A stretch of DNA of 64,000 bases from Phycisphaeraceae bacterium (GTDB lineage: Bacteria; Planctomycetota; Phycisphaerae; Phycisphaerales; SM1A02), in assembly GCA_004213555.1 (NCBI GenBank), contig SHAP01000001.1, positions 186,001-250,000 on the forward strand, in the 5' to 3' direction. A model generated the notes under the pieces. The model searched no databases, had not been told where the DNA came from, and saw only the letters and a list, made by a program, of their open reading frames with translations. Shown here in pieces: positions 42,502 through 50,129 of this stretch. Numbering within the stretch: the first letter of the stretch is position 1; each line of letters begins with the position of its first letter. The position numbers and the translations under genes were made by a program.

Positions 42502-42732
42502 ATGTCCAAGAAGCAAGTGGAATCCATTTTGGAAGAGCTGCGTCCCGCGATCCAAGCCGATGGCGGGGACGTCCATTTGGTGGACATCACCACAGAAGGG
42601 GTGGTTCAGGTCCGGTTTGAGGGCGAATGTCTGCGTTGCCCAAGCCGTGACATGACTTTACGTTCGGGAATCGAGACCACCCTCTGCAACCGACTTCAGG
42701 ACATCACTGGGGTCGAAGAAGTCCAAAATTAG
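42502..42732 (+). CDS. NFU-type iron-sulfur cluster scaffold/carrier (NifU C-terminal domain)
   Basis: 76 aa. LRPAIQADGGDVHLVDI and the CxxC in GECLRCPSRDMTL (Cys43, Cys46) define the NFU domain, which carries a [4Fe-4S] cluster for delivery to target enzymes. The short stand-alone version is complete. It precedes csrA by about 160 bases in the same direction and is divergent from the dapF operon. Confidence 0.9.
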   Translation: MSKKQVESILEELRPAIQADGGDVHLVDITTEGVVQVRFEGECLRCPSRDMTLRSGIETTLCNRLQDITGVEEVQN

Positions 42733-42890
42733 AATCTCTGCTTCAAAATGCCCCCTTGGACAGGCATTCCATTCAGGACCGCGTCCCCAGTTGATCTGGA
42801 TTCAGATTCAATCTGGACCTTCTTGACGCCATCGGATATCTTTTGATCCCGCGCCGAGGATCGGTGCTGATCCGCAGGAGGCGATCCACC

Positions 42891-43115
42891 ATGCTTGTCA
42901 TCACACGACGCGAAGCCGAAGAAATTGTGATTGGTGATCCAAAAGATCCGATCGGGGTTGTTCGCATCGCAAGCATTAAAGGGGATCGAGTCCGCGTGGC
43001 TTTGGAATTCCCTCGTGACGTCCCCGTGCACCGCCGCGAAGTGGCTCAAGACATCGTCGACCAGGGCGATCGACAGGAACCGGGCGACACCGACATTGCC
43101 GGTCGGATTGGCTAA
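42891..43115 (+). CDS. csrA: Carbon storage regulator CsrA
   Basis: Homodimeric RNA-binding regulator that blocks or protects mRNAs at GGA motifs. 74 aa, with MLVITRREAEEIVIG, a middle ASIKGDRVRVALEFP and the RNA-contact region DVPVHRREV carrying the critical Arg. The start is fixed by GGAGG upstream. The leader (42861-42890) contains GGATC/GATCC arms and the AGGAGG site, so autoregulation is conceivable. It is convergent with mraZ, whose 3' UTR carries a series of GGA-loop hairpins that could bind this protein. Confidence 0.95.
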   Translation: MLVITRREAEEIVIGDPKDPIGVVRIASIKGDRVRVALEFPRDVPVHRREVAQDIVDQGDRQEPGDTDIAGRIG

Positions 43116-43136
43116 ATCCAAAGACGGTACAAACCC

Positions 43137-43175
43137 AAAAAAAAGACCCTCGAACATCCACCCAGTCCGAGGGTC
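43137..43175 (-). terminator. Rho-independent terminator of mraZ and the GGA-hairpin RNA
   Basis: GACCCTCG/CGAGGGTC, 8 perfect pairs with a 15-base loop, followed on the minus strand by eight T. On the plus strand no U tract follows, so it does not serve csrA. Confidence 0.9.
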
Positions 43176-43288
43176 CCAGATCGATGTGCCATCCGTGGCC
43201 ATCGATGTTGTTGATCCGATCCGTGGATCTATTGCGGCCGTCCGTGGCCGATCACCGCGTCCTTGCGGTGGTAGTCAAGTTCAGAGCT
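43137..43288 (-). ncRNA. Candidate CsrA-sequestering RNA (CsrB/RsmY-like), 3' UTR of mraZ
   Basis: Minus strand, read 5' to 3' from the mraZ stop. Hairpin 1 is CACCGC-AAGGAC-GCGGTG (43253-43270). Hairpin 2 is CGGCC-ACGGAC-GGCCG (43235-43250). Hairpin 3 is GATCC-ACGGATC-GGATC (43213-43229). Hairpin 4 is ATCGATG-GCC-ACGGAT-GGC-CATCGAT with one bulged A (43180-43206). The terminator stem 43145-43175 then has a loop containing TGGAT. Four of four hairpin loops read ANGGAN (six or seven bases), the known CsrA target geometry, joined by A/C-rich linkers, and U8 ends the RNA. No independent promoter is obvious, so it probably derives from the mraZ transcript. Confidence 0.7.
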
Positions 43289-43714
43289 TTAATGCATCGA
43301 CGCTGAAGAATCGATTTGATCCAAATGCTCTTTCCCGTCTGGGACTTCTTCGACAGGCGTGTTGAAATACAGCTTGATGTACTCGCCCAGACCGCTGACA
43401 AAGACTTTGTCTCCAGAAACATAAGACTCCCGAAGAACGCCTGGAATGAGCAGCCGTCCTTGGCTGTCCAGGGTCACTGGGATGAAAGTTCGGAAAAACT
43501 CTTCGCGAGCGAGGTGTCTCGCTTTCGCTCTCTTGTTGTACTTCTTGGCTTCCTTTTTGAGGGTGGAGAAGGGGACCAGCCTCAGCACTTCCGATTGGTA
43601 TTTGTGGAGAAAGATCTGAGGCTCTTCCTCCAATCCCGCTCGAAACTGCTTGGGGATGGTCAGTCGACCCTTGGGATCGACTGGCTGGTTGGCAACATCC
43701 CCAAAGAACTTCAT
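43289..43714 (-). CDS. mraZ: MraZ-family transcriptional regulator
   Basis: 141 aa AbrB/SpoVT-type DNA-binding protein with two MraZ repeats, PVDPKGRLTIPKQFR and TLDSQGRLLIPGVLRE. MraZ binds GTGGG-type repeats ahead of its own gene and normally opens the division and cell wall (dcw) cluster before rsmH. Here it is alone: a terminator follows about 115 bases after its stop, and the neighbours are csrA and a flavin reductase gene. ATG 43714 (MKFFGDVANQ) is chosen because upstream sequence in frame covers promoter and operator. A C-terminal extension ends DSSASMH. Its 3' UTR forms the GGA hairpins. Confidence 0.88.
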   Translation of the reverse strand: MKFFGDVANQPVDPKGRLTIPKQFRAGLEEEPQIFLHKYQSEVLRLVPFSTLKKEAKKYNKRAKARHLAREEFFRTFIPVTLDSQGRLLIPGVLRESYVSGDKVFVSGLGEYIKLYFNTPVEEVPDGKEHLDQIDSSASMH

Positions 43715-43767
43715 GCATCGGAACCCTTCGACCTCAACCGACCCCGCCGGCGGCGGGGCTCGGCCCA

Positions 43768-43795
43768 AATGTAAAGAATCTTTAGGAAAGTGCAA
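43768..43795 (-). promoter_or_regulatory. Promoter of mraZ
   Basis: Minus strand TTGCAC, 16-base spacer, TACATT. The spacer contains the 13-base palindrome TAAAGAATCTTTA. The -35 box overlaps the operator repeats. Confidence 0.65.
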
Positions 43796-43830
43796 CCACT
43801 TTTCAACATTTTTCCCCACTTTTCCCCACG
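43791..43830 (-). promoter_or_regulatory. MraZ operator: boxes at 10-bp spacing
   Basis: On the minus strand GTGGGGAAAA, GTGGGGAAAA, ATGTTGAAAA and GTGGTTGCAC follow each other with exact 10-base periodicity. Two boxes are perfect, one is degenerate and one is partial. This matches the GTGGG-plus-spacer repeats bound by E. coli MraZ. The array covers the -35 box, as expected for autorepression. Confidence 0.75.
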
Positions 43831-43931
43831 AAGCCTCAGATCAACCACTGGTCAAGGTGCTCTAAGAAATCTGCACTGATTCGTTGCCCACAGGCAAATT
43901 GAATGCAAACTGCTTCCTGAGGGCAGTTTGC

Positions 43932-44411
43932 ATGCGAGATGCGTTTGAAAATATTCCGGCTGGGCCCATGGACTGGCTCCCTACCGGTTCGTTTTTGATT
44001 ACGGCCACCCATGACAAACGATCGAGCGGCGTCATCATCGAGAACGCCATTTTGTGCTGCCCTGATCCCCGAATCATTTTGGTGGCCATGCCATCAGGAC
44101 GGCACGTGGAACCTCTGATGCGTGACAACCGCCACTTTGGATTGACCCCGGTTTCCGAAGACGAGCGCCTCCTGCCCCGAGCCTTTCCGGACGATGGCGA
44201 AAGCCACGAAGACAAGTTCCTCACAATTCCTTGTCGAGTGGGCCCTGGTGGAACCATGATTCCCAGCCGCTGTGAAGCTTGGGTCGAATGCGAGATCATT
44301 CGTCACATCGATCTTGAGGTGGGACACCGGCTGTGGGTCGGTCGAGTGATCGCCTGCGGAGAGCCGGCCCCTCCGCCCAAGCGTCGCTCGATCAAGGCAA
44401 AATCAAACTGA
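43932..44411 (+). CDS. Flavin reductase-like FMN-binding protein
   Basis: 159 aa, from ATG 43932 with GAGGG eight bases upstream. MDWLPTGSFLITATHDKRSSGVIIENAILCCPDPRIILVAM is the flavin reductase-like split-barrel N-terminus (seen across residues 14-54), and the later FLTIPCRVGPGGTMIPSRCEAWVECEI fits the same fold. It probably binds FMN and may reduce flavin or act on a small substrate. It is divergent from mraZ and shares the 100-base upstream region with it. Confidence 0.75.
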   Translation: MRDAFENIPAGPMDWLPTGSFLITATHDKRSSGVIIENAILCCPDPRIILVAMPSGRHVEPLMRDNRHFGLTPVSEDERLLPRAFPDDGESHEDKFLTIPCRVGPGGTMIPSRCEAWVECEIIRHIDLEVGHRLWVGRVIACGEPAPPPKRRSIKAKSN

Positions 44412-44412
44412 C

Positions 44413-45504
44413 TCAAAAGCCCAGTTGTCGAAGCGCGGCTTTGATGCTTTCGTCGAAGACGGACGGGGAAAAGTTTCGGGCCCGAGCCTCTAACTGTGCA
44501 GGATCCCAGGCGTGTTCCAAAAGCCTGACCAAGCCTTCGTCAATGGCGGCTTCATTCTCGGCATCGACTTGGACGCCGACGCCATCGGTCACAATTTCCG
44601 CGTGCCCTCCCGTGCAATGCACCATCACTGGACAACCGCACGCCAAAGCTTCCACAACCGTGATTCCAAAGTCTTCTTCGTGCAACTGCACGAACGCGGC
44701 GGCCGTTCGGTACAGCTCGCGCAGCCGCTCGTCCGAAACTCGACCCAAGAACGTCGTGTGCTCCCCTGCCATTCTTCGCATGCGTGCACTTTGTGAGCCT
44801 TCCCCCACCACAACCAAGCGCTGTCCCTGACGCTTGGCCAAAGCCATCACCCGATCAAGCCGTTTGGCCGGTTCGATGGCCCCAACCCACAACAGGAAGT
44901 CTTCACGGGGTGAGGCATCGGGCGTGAAGAAATGGGTTCGCACTGGCGGATAGACCACGGCTGCATCTCGACCCCACGCCGTTTGGATTCGATTGGCGGT
45001 GTGGCCACTGTTTGCGAGCACCAGATCCGGCTGCTCACCCGCCCGCCGATCAAACCAACGGAACCACGGGGCGGCGACATCAAGCATCAAGCCTCGAAGC
45101 AACCCTCCGGGGCCAGATCGGTACGCCGTGCGGCCTTCGCGAGCCCACCGGATTGGGGCGTGGCAATAGCAGACATGCTTTGCCCCCTTGGGCGCTCGCA
45201 GTCCAGCCACAAATGCAGAACTGGAGCTCACCAGAAGATCGCAATCAGGAACGGAAGTGGAGCGAACCGCCAGTGGCATCAACGGGGTCAGGACGCGGCG
45301 AAGCCGGCCCGAGGCACCAGGAAGGTGTTGCAGCCATGAAGTCGTTCTGGGCAACGTGTCCAAACGAGCATCCAATGACACTCCGGAGTCAACGAGCGTA
45401 ACGATGCTGTACGGCTGAAGTACTTCCGCCAATCGCGCAAGGACTTGCTCACCGCCCCGCGGCTCGACCAGCCAATCGTGGGCCAAGACAATTTGCGGCT
45501 TCAC
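44413..45504 (-). CDS. Glycosyltransferase family 4
   Basis: 363 aa GT-B enzyme. The N-terminal domain begins IVLAHDWLVEPRGGEQVL. The C-terminal donor domain has FLLWVGAIEPAKRLDRVM, LVVVGEGSQSARMRRMA and the EX7E-type segment EEDFGITVVEALACGCPVM. It probably transfers a sugar from a nucleotide-sugar to a lipid-linked glycan or polysaccharide at the cytoplasmic face. It starts seven bases after the amidase gene ends, so the two may be cotranscribed. Confidence 0.9.
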   Translation of the reverse strand: MKPQIVLAHDWLVEPRGGEQVLARLAEVLQPYSIVTLVDSGVSLDARLDTLPRTTSWLQHLPGASGRLRRVLTPLMPLAVRSTSVPDCDLLVSSSSAFVAGLRAPKGAKHVCYCHAPIRWAREGRTAYRSGPGGLLRGLMLDVAAPWFRWFDRRAGEQPDLVLANSGHTANRIQTAWGRDAAVVYPPVRTHFFTPDASPREDFLLWVGAIEPAKRLDRVMALAKRQGQRLVVVGEGSQSARMRRMAGEHTTFLGRVSDERLRELYRTAAAFVQLHEEDFGITVVEALACGCPVMVHCTGGHAEIVTDGVGVQVDAENEAAIDEGLVRLLEHAWDPAQLEARARNFSPSVFDESIKAALRQLGF

Positions 45505-45510
45505 GTGGTC

Positions 45511-46263
45511 TTAAGAAATCCTGTTGCGAATGCGTTGAACTTCCGGGAACAGATTTTTTCCGGGGCATGCGGTTTGCCCCAATTCTCTATGTCCGTAAAT
45601 ACGCCGGCCAGGAACCTTGTAGTACGCGCAAAATCTCTGCAAAGCGTCATCAAGTGCGTTGACCTGATTTCGTGTTGGCTTTTGCTCTTCAAAATTACCC
45701 ATCACCAAGACACCTAAATTCCTAGGGTTTTCGCCTCTGACATGTGCACCCTGAAATTGCAATGGCCGACACTGCCAGATGCGTCCTCGTCCATCAATGG
45801 CAAAGTGGTATCCGATGTCGTTCCATCCTCTGCCAAGATGCCCTTTACGAATGGTGCGCAATCGATCGACAGATTTTGCGAAGCTGTGACCCCCCGCCCA
45901 ATGCATCGCGTCGTGATGCACCGTAATTCGGTTGGGAGGGACCGCAGATTTAATACGGCTTTTCGAGGAAGGGCTTCCATCAAACCAGTTCAAACCATCA
46001 CCGGAACGTGGTGTGGTTTTGGTCCACGTTTGCCTGAGGACCAAGGGGCCATATAAAAATTCGGCTTTTGAACCTTTGCCAACAATCTCCTCGCGTGGAT
46101 TAAAGTCATCGGAATCAAGATTTTGAGGATCATCGGCCTGTGCGGATGACGCACTGGTGCTGATCGGTCCCCGACCACTGTTGTACTGGCAGCCTGCCGC
46201 AAGGAGACCAGCAGTTGTCAGCAGAAAGCGGCGACGATTTTCTTGGTCTTTCATGTTGCCCAT
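45511..46263 (-). CDS. N-acetylmuramoyl-L-alanine amidase (amidase_2/PGRP fold), Tat-type lipoprotein
   Basis: 250 aa from ATG 46263, with AAGGAG eight bases upstream. The twin-arginine signal is ENRRRFLLTTAGLLAAGC, with a lipobox cysteine. The catalytic domain shows zinc ligands in ITVHHDAMH and YGHRELGQTACPG, and the substrate region GWNDIGYHFAIDGRGRIWQCR. It should cut the amide between MurNAc and the stem peptide in the periplasm. Predicted export by Tat as a lipoprotein is noteworthy. It lies downstream of pnp, separated by a strong terminator. Confidence 0.88.
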   Translation of the reverse strand: MGNMKDQENRRRFLLTTAGLLAAGCQYNSGRGPISTSASSAQADDPQNLDSDDFNPREEIVGKGSKAEFLYGPLVLRQTWTKTTPRSGDGLNWFDGSPSSKSRIKSAVPPNRITVHHDAMHWAGGHSFAKSVDRLRTIRKGHLGRGWNDIGYHFAIDGRGRIWQCRPLQFQGAHVRGENPRNLGVLVMGNFEEQKPTRNQVNALDDALQRFCAYYKVPGRRIYGHRELGQTACPGKNLFPEVQRIRNRIS

Positions 46264-46350
46264 CCAGCAAACTCCTTGATTCCGAAAGAAGAATATCGGA
46301 ACAAGCCCCAAAGGCTCTGCAAACTTGCCATAAGACGCTCATCCCCAACC

Positions 46351-46385
46351 TACAAACGAGGCCGCCAGCAGAACTGGCGGCCTCG
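46351..46385 (-). terminator. Terminator after pnp
   Basis: CGAGGCCGCCAG/CTGGCGGCCTCG, 12 perfect pairs with a 5-base loop, followed on the minus strand by TTTGTA. Confidence 0.85.
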
Positions 46386-46414
46386 AAAAGCACTTGAGTG
46401 GGATTCTGGGCGAA

Positions 46415-48598
46415 TCAGGCGTCGGCGGTTTCGGCCTCTTCGGCCTTTTCCTCGTCCTTCAACAGCGCCTTCCGGGACAACTTGATTCGGCCCGAATCAT
46501 CCACATTGATGACCTTGACCTTGATCTTGTCACCGACCTTGACCACGTTCTCCACCTTCTCGACGTAACCGTTGTCGAGTTCGGAGATGTGGCACATGCC
46601 GTCGGTGCCCTGAGCAATTTCGACAAAGCAGCCGAAGTCTTTCACGGAAACCACTTTGCCTTCGTAGATCGAGCCGACCTTGACTTCCGCACAGAGGGCT
46701 TCCACCTCGGCTTGGCACGCCTCACCGGCTTCGCCGTCGGTCGAGGCGATGACGACGGTACCGTCATCATCCACGTCGATCGTTGCACCAGTACGCTCTT
46801 GGATGGAGCGGATGGTCTTGCCACCAGGGCCAATCAACTTGCCGATCTTGTCGGGATCGATGCGAACGGTGATGAGCCGTGGGGCGTACTGACTGAGTTC
46901 TTCGCGTGGTGCGGGGATGGCACCTTCCATGGCCTCGATCAGTTCCAGACGACCTTCCTTGGCTTGGACAAAGATGGTTTCGATTTCATCGAACCACAGG
47001 CCCCGGGCCTTGAGGTCGAGCTGAATACCAGTGATACCGTCGCGGGTACCCGACACCTTGAAGTCCATCTCGCCGAAGAAGTCTTCTTCGCCAATGATGT
47101 CGGTGACGTGGGTGATGGTGCCATCGGCCGCGGTGAAGCGACCCACCGAGATGCCCGCACAGGTGGCGGTGATCGGCACGCCCGCATCCATCATGGCCAA
47201 GCAACCACCGCAAACGGAAGCCATGGAAGACGAACCGTTGGATTCGGTGATGTCCGAGACCACGCGGATGGTGTACGGGAAATCTTCCGGATCAGGAAGG
47301 ATGGCCAAAAGCGAACGCTCAGCGAGGGCACCGTGGCCAACTTCGCGGCGACCAGGCCCCATGATCCGACCGGCCTCGCCCACACAGAAGGGTGGGAAGT
47401 TGTAGTGCAGGTAGAACTTCTTGGCGAATTCTGGCAACAGGCCATCAATGATTTGCTCATCGCGACCGGTACCCAAGGTGCAAGAGACCAAAGATTGGGT
47501 TTCGCCCCGCTGGAACAAGGCTGAACCGTGGGTGCGAGGGAACACGCTGGTCCGCATGTGCAGGGCCCGGATTTCCTTGGAGGAACGACCGTCCGCGCGG
47601 GTGCCAGATTCATTGATCAATTGCTGGGTGACTTTCTTCTCGAGGGTGCGGAAAGCTTCCTTGGCCATGCCAGCGTCTTTTTCCGCTTGCTTCACTTCGG
47701 CGTAAGAGCCGCCTTCGGGAGTGGCGAAGCACGACTCGAGCATGCGGTCGCGGATTTCACCGACCTTCTCGTTCCGCTCGGCCTTCGAATGGATCTTGCG
47801 GGCCTCGGTGAGGTCGGCGTGGGCAAAGCTCTTGACCTTTTCGACGATTTCGTCGGAAGGCAAGTTGAGGTTGCCCATGCGCTTTTCGGTGGTGCCACAC
47901 TTCTCCATGAGCTCTTGCTGAAGCTCGAGAAGCGGCTTGATGCCTTCCTCGTAGCCAAACTTGATGGCGGCCAGCACGTCTTCGTCGGGAACTTCAGCGG
48001 CCCCCACTTCGATCATGTTCACACCGTCGGAGTGGCCAGAGACCAAGAGGTCCAAATCGGAGTATTCCATTTGGGACTGGGTGGGGTTGATCACGAAGGT
48101 CGCACCGTCGTCGGTGATGATGCGGCCAACTCGGACGGTGCCCAAGGGTCCTTGGAAGGGCGCGTCGGTCAGGCACAACGCACAAGAGGCTCCAGACGAG
48201 GCCAAGGTGTCGGTGTCGTTTTCACCGTCGTGGCTCATGACAAAGCACTGGATCTGCACCTCGTCGATGAACCCATCGGGGAACAGAGGACGGATGGGCC
48301 GGTCCATGTTCCGCATGGTGAGAATTTCTCGTTCGCTCGGAGCACCTTCACGCTTGCGGAAGCCACCGGGGTATTTGCCCGCAGCGGACATCTTTTCGCG
48401 GTAATCGCACTGCAGCGGGAAGAAATCGAGGCCGGGACGAGGGTTGGAACGGACGGCGGCGGTCAAAACGACCGATTCGCCGTAGGTCACCATCACAGCT
48501 CCGCCAGCAAGGCGGGCCACTTCGCCGGTCTCGACGCGGAAGGTACGACCGCCAATTTCGCGTTCAACGACGACGGTTGGAATGTTGGTATCAGACAT
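46415..48598 (-). CDS. pnp: Polyribonucleotide nucleotidyltransferase (PNPase)
   Basis: Phosphorolytic 3'-5' exoribonuclease, 727 aa. Two RNase PH domains (SGHSDGVNMIEVGA in the first; FPPFCVGEAGRIMGPGRREVGHGALAER and DITESNGSSSMASVCGG in the second), a KH domain (GPGGKTIRSIQERTGATIDV) and an S1 domain (YEGKVVSVKDFGCFVEI) follow in order. ATG 48598 (MSDTNIPTVVVER) is chosen; earlier in-frame sequence overlaps the leader. It is downstream of rpsO as in many bacteria, with a terminator-like stem and further hairpins between. Confidence 0.97.
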   Translation of the reverse strand: MSDTNIPTVVVEREIGGRTFRVETGEVARLAGGAVMVTYGESVVLTAAVRSNPRPGLDFFPLQCDYREKMSAAGKYPGGFRKREGAPSEREILTMRNMDRPIRPLFPDGFIDEVQIQCFVMSHDGENDTDTLASSGASCALCLTDAPFQGPLGTVRVGRIITDDGATFVINPTQSQMEYSDLDLLVSGHSDGVNMIEVGAAEVPDEDVLAAIKFGYEEGIKPLLELQQELMEKCGTTEKRMGNLNLPSDEIVEKVKSFAHADLTEARKIHSKAERNEKVGEIRDRMLESCFATPEGGSYAEVKQAEKDAGMAKEAFRTLEKKVTQQLINESGTRADGRSSKEIRALHMRTSVFPRTHGSALFQRGETQSLVSCTLGTGRDEQIIDGLLPEFAKKFYLHYNFPPFCVGEAGRIMGPGRREVGHGALAERSLLAILPDPEDFPYTIRVVSDITESNGSSSMASVCGGCLAMMDAGVPITATCAGISVGRFTAADGTITHVTDIIGEEDFFGEMDFKVSGTRDGITGIQLDLKARGLWFDEIETIFVQAKEGRLELIEAMEGAIPAPREELSQYAPRLITVRIDPDKIGKLIGPGGKTIRSIQERTGATIDVDDDGTVVIASTDGEAGEACQAEVEALCAEVKVGSIYEGKVVSVKDFGCFVEIAQGTDGMCHISELDNGYVEKVENVVKVGDKIKVKVINVDDSGRIKLSRKALLKDEEKAEEAETADA

Positions 48599-48768
48599 TG
48601 CTGCCAGGACTCCATGCACCGGGCACAACACGAACAACTGTCCGTGGCCCGATGCGGGTTGGGGTCTTTCCGATATGCGGAGGAAGGCAGAAGATGGGAG
48701 GCACCGGTGCAACTGTTGGTTCGGTGCCTTGCATCCACTGCCTGCCGCTGCCGGCAAGACCAATGGGG

Positions 48769-48788
48769 TGGCCGATCGTCATCGGCCA
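48769..48788 (-). promoter_or_regulatory. Stem-loop in the pnp leader
   Basis: TGGCCGAT/ATCGGCCA, 8 perfect pairs with a CGTC loop, between the rpsO terminator and pnp. In E. coli a leader stem of pnp is cut by RNase III for autoregulation; a similar role here is inference. Confidence 0.35.
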
Positions 48789-48794
48789 GAGGAT

Positions 48795-48826
48795 CAACAA
48801 AGGCGGGGAGGCCGTCGCCTCCCCGC
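48795..48826 (-). terminator. Terminator/attenuator between rpsO and pnp
   Basis: GCGGGGAGGC/GCCTCCCCGC, 10 perfect pairs with a 4-base loop, followed on the minus strand by CTTTGTTG. It begins 17 bases after the rpsO stop. Confidence 0.8.
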
Positions 48827-48842
48827 TGGTGTTCGATAGGAA

Positions 48843-49109
48843 TTACTTCCGCAAGCCGTGTCGCTTGAGCACTTCTTGGTACTTGTCCGCGTTGGTGCGA
48901 GCGAGGTACCGCAGAAGTCGGTTCCTCCGACCGACCAACATCTGCAGGCCGCGGCGGGTGGCGTAATCGTGCTTGTGGGCTTTCAAGTGCTCGGTGAGCC
49001 CTTGAATGCGACCGGTGAGGGTGCCGATCTGAACTTCGGGAGACCCGGAGTCCGACTCATGGCGGCGAGCCTCTTCGATCTTGGTTTTGTTTTCGGTGGA
49101 AATGGTCAT
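48843..49109 (-). CDS. rpsO: 30S ribosomal protein S15
   Basis: 88 aa primary 16S rRNA-binding protein. GSPEVQIGTLTGRIQGLTEHLKAHKHDY is the S15 core (seen across residues 22-50), with RRGLQMLVGRRNRLLRYL and the C-terminal YQEVLKRHGLRK. The ATG at 49109 gives the normal length. It has its own promoter and precedes pnp. Confidence 0.97.
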   Translation of the reverse strand: MTISTENKTKIEEARRHESDSGSPEVQIGTLTGRIQGLTEHLKAHKHDYATRRGLQMLVGRRNRLLRYLARTNADKYQEVLKRHGLRK

Positions 49110-49155
49110 TTTTTCGTTCCAAACAGCAACAGTCAGCTTCTCTGGTGAATCGAGT

Positions 49156-49184
49156 AGTTTACATGAATTCTCAACGTCCCGCAA
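49156..49184 (-). promoter_or_regulatory. Promoter of rpsO
   Basis: Minus strand TTGCGG, 17-base spacer, TAAACT. The start near 49149 gives a leader of about 40 bases. Confidence 0.55.
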
Positions 49185-49200
49185 CAGAGAAGAAACCACT

Positions 49201-50118
49201 GTGCCGACTCCAATATTCATATTTTCGCTGCCCAGATCAGGCTCCACGTTGCTCCAGCGGGTATTTGTCTCAAGCGGAATTGCCAGCAGTTTTGGGGAAC
49301 CCCACCTCTTGCTGCGGCTTCTAACCCGCGCTGGGGACCCAGCATGCGAATCAAGAACCTCGTGGTGGTCCTTTCTGCTCGAAGCAGCTGAATCCGACAT
49401 GCGAGAATCATTCCCAGATTATGACTGCCATTGGCGGTCTGGGGCTCGAAAGATGATGGATCAGGTGTACGGGGGACTGGCAGGAGAGAAGTCCTACTTT
49501 GTCGACAAGACCCCACGCTACAGCCTGATCGCCAAAGAGATTATTGAGACTTTCCCTGACGCGAAATTTGTCTTGCTGTGGAGGAACCCCTTTGCCATCG
49601 TTCGGTCGATCCACAAGGCATGGGAACACGGCCGGTGGAATGTCAATCGGTGGAAAATCGACCTTAATTTCGGATACCAACGTCTTTTTGACGTGATGAA
49701 CCAATTTCCTGAAAAAGTGTACTCAATGCACTACGAGGTCTTAACAAGCCAGCCAAACAGAACAATCCAACAAATGTGGGACTCGCTGCATCTGCCTGGT
49801 GAGGCCCCCAGTGAGGATTGCCTGAAACACTCCTTGGTCGCTGGATCATTGGGTGATCCAAGTGTAAATCGACGCAGTACTAGCTTTCATTCGTCAGCAG
49901 AAGATCTCGACAGCTTTTATTCCAACTGGTACCGACAACGCTGGGCAAAGCATTTTTTTGAACAAAACAAATTTCAGTGCAAATCACTTGGACATGAAGT
50001 GCCCCACTTCAACCGGACGTGGTCCCTAGGCTCGAAAATCTCAGGAATTCGAGACATGACCCGACACTGGAGAAAATCACTAACAGTCAAGTCGAAAACT
50101 ACACTTCTGCTTCGCTAA
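49201..50118 (+). CDS. Sulfotransferase family protein
   Basis: 305 aa cytoplasmic PAPS-dependent sulfotransferase. The 5'-phosphosulfate loop is FSLPRSGSTLLQR (about residues 8-20), and the 3'-phosphate-binding region is FVLLWRNPFAIVRSIHKAW. The GTG at 49201 is chosen since it directly precedes the first beta strand (VPTPIFIFSLPRSGST); longer frames enter the rpsO promoter. It opens a run of glycan-related genes and may sulfate a surface polysaccharide or lipid-linked sugar. Confidence 0.85.
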   Translation: MPTPIFIFSLPRSGSTLLQRVFVSSGIASSFGEPHLLLRLLTRAGDPACESRTSWWSFLLEAAESDMRESFPDYDCHWRSGARKMMDQVYGGLAGEKSYFVDKTPRYSLIAKEIIETFPDAKFVLLWRNPFAIVRSIHKAWEHGRWNVNRWKIDLNFGYQRLFDVMNQFPEKVYSMHYEVLTSQPNRTIQQMWDSLHLPGEAPSEDCLKHSLVAGSLGDPSVNRRSTSFHSSAEDLDSFYSNWYRQRWAKHFFEQNKFQCKSLGHEVPHFNRTWSLGSKISGIRDMTRHWRKSLTVKSKTTLLLR

Positions 50119-50129
50119 GGCTCCTGCTC

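Noticed and set aside
43137-43175. Terminator assigned to csrA
   Set aside because: The T run is on the minus-strand 3' side only; on the csrA strand the A run precedes the stem.
42729-43202. 157-codon frame on the minus strand opposite csrA and into the mraZ 3' UTR
   Set aside because: It runs through the mraZ terminator and is antisense to an unambiguous CsrA with a good ribosome site.
43259-43290. Independent promoter for the GGA-hairpin RNA at the end of mraZ
   Set aside because: TAAAGC near 43287 has no acceptable -35 partner, so the RNA is treated as the mraZ 3' UTR, though an own promoter cannot be excluded.
47528-48868. 446-codon frame on the plus strand opposite pnp
   Set aside because: Antisense shadow of PNPase with no ribosome site and low-complexity Gly/Asp/Phe-rich composition.
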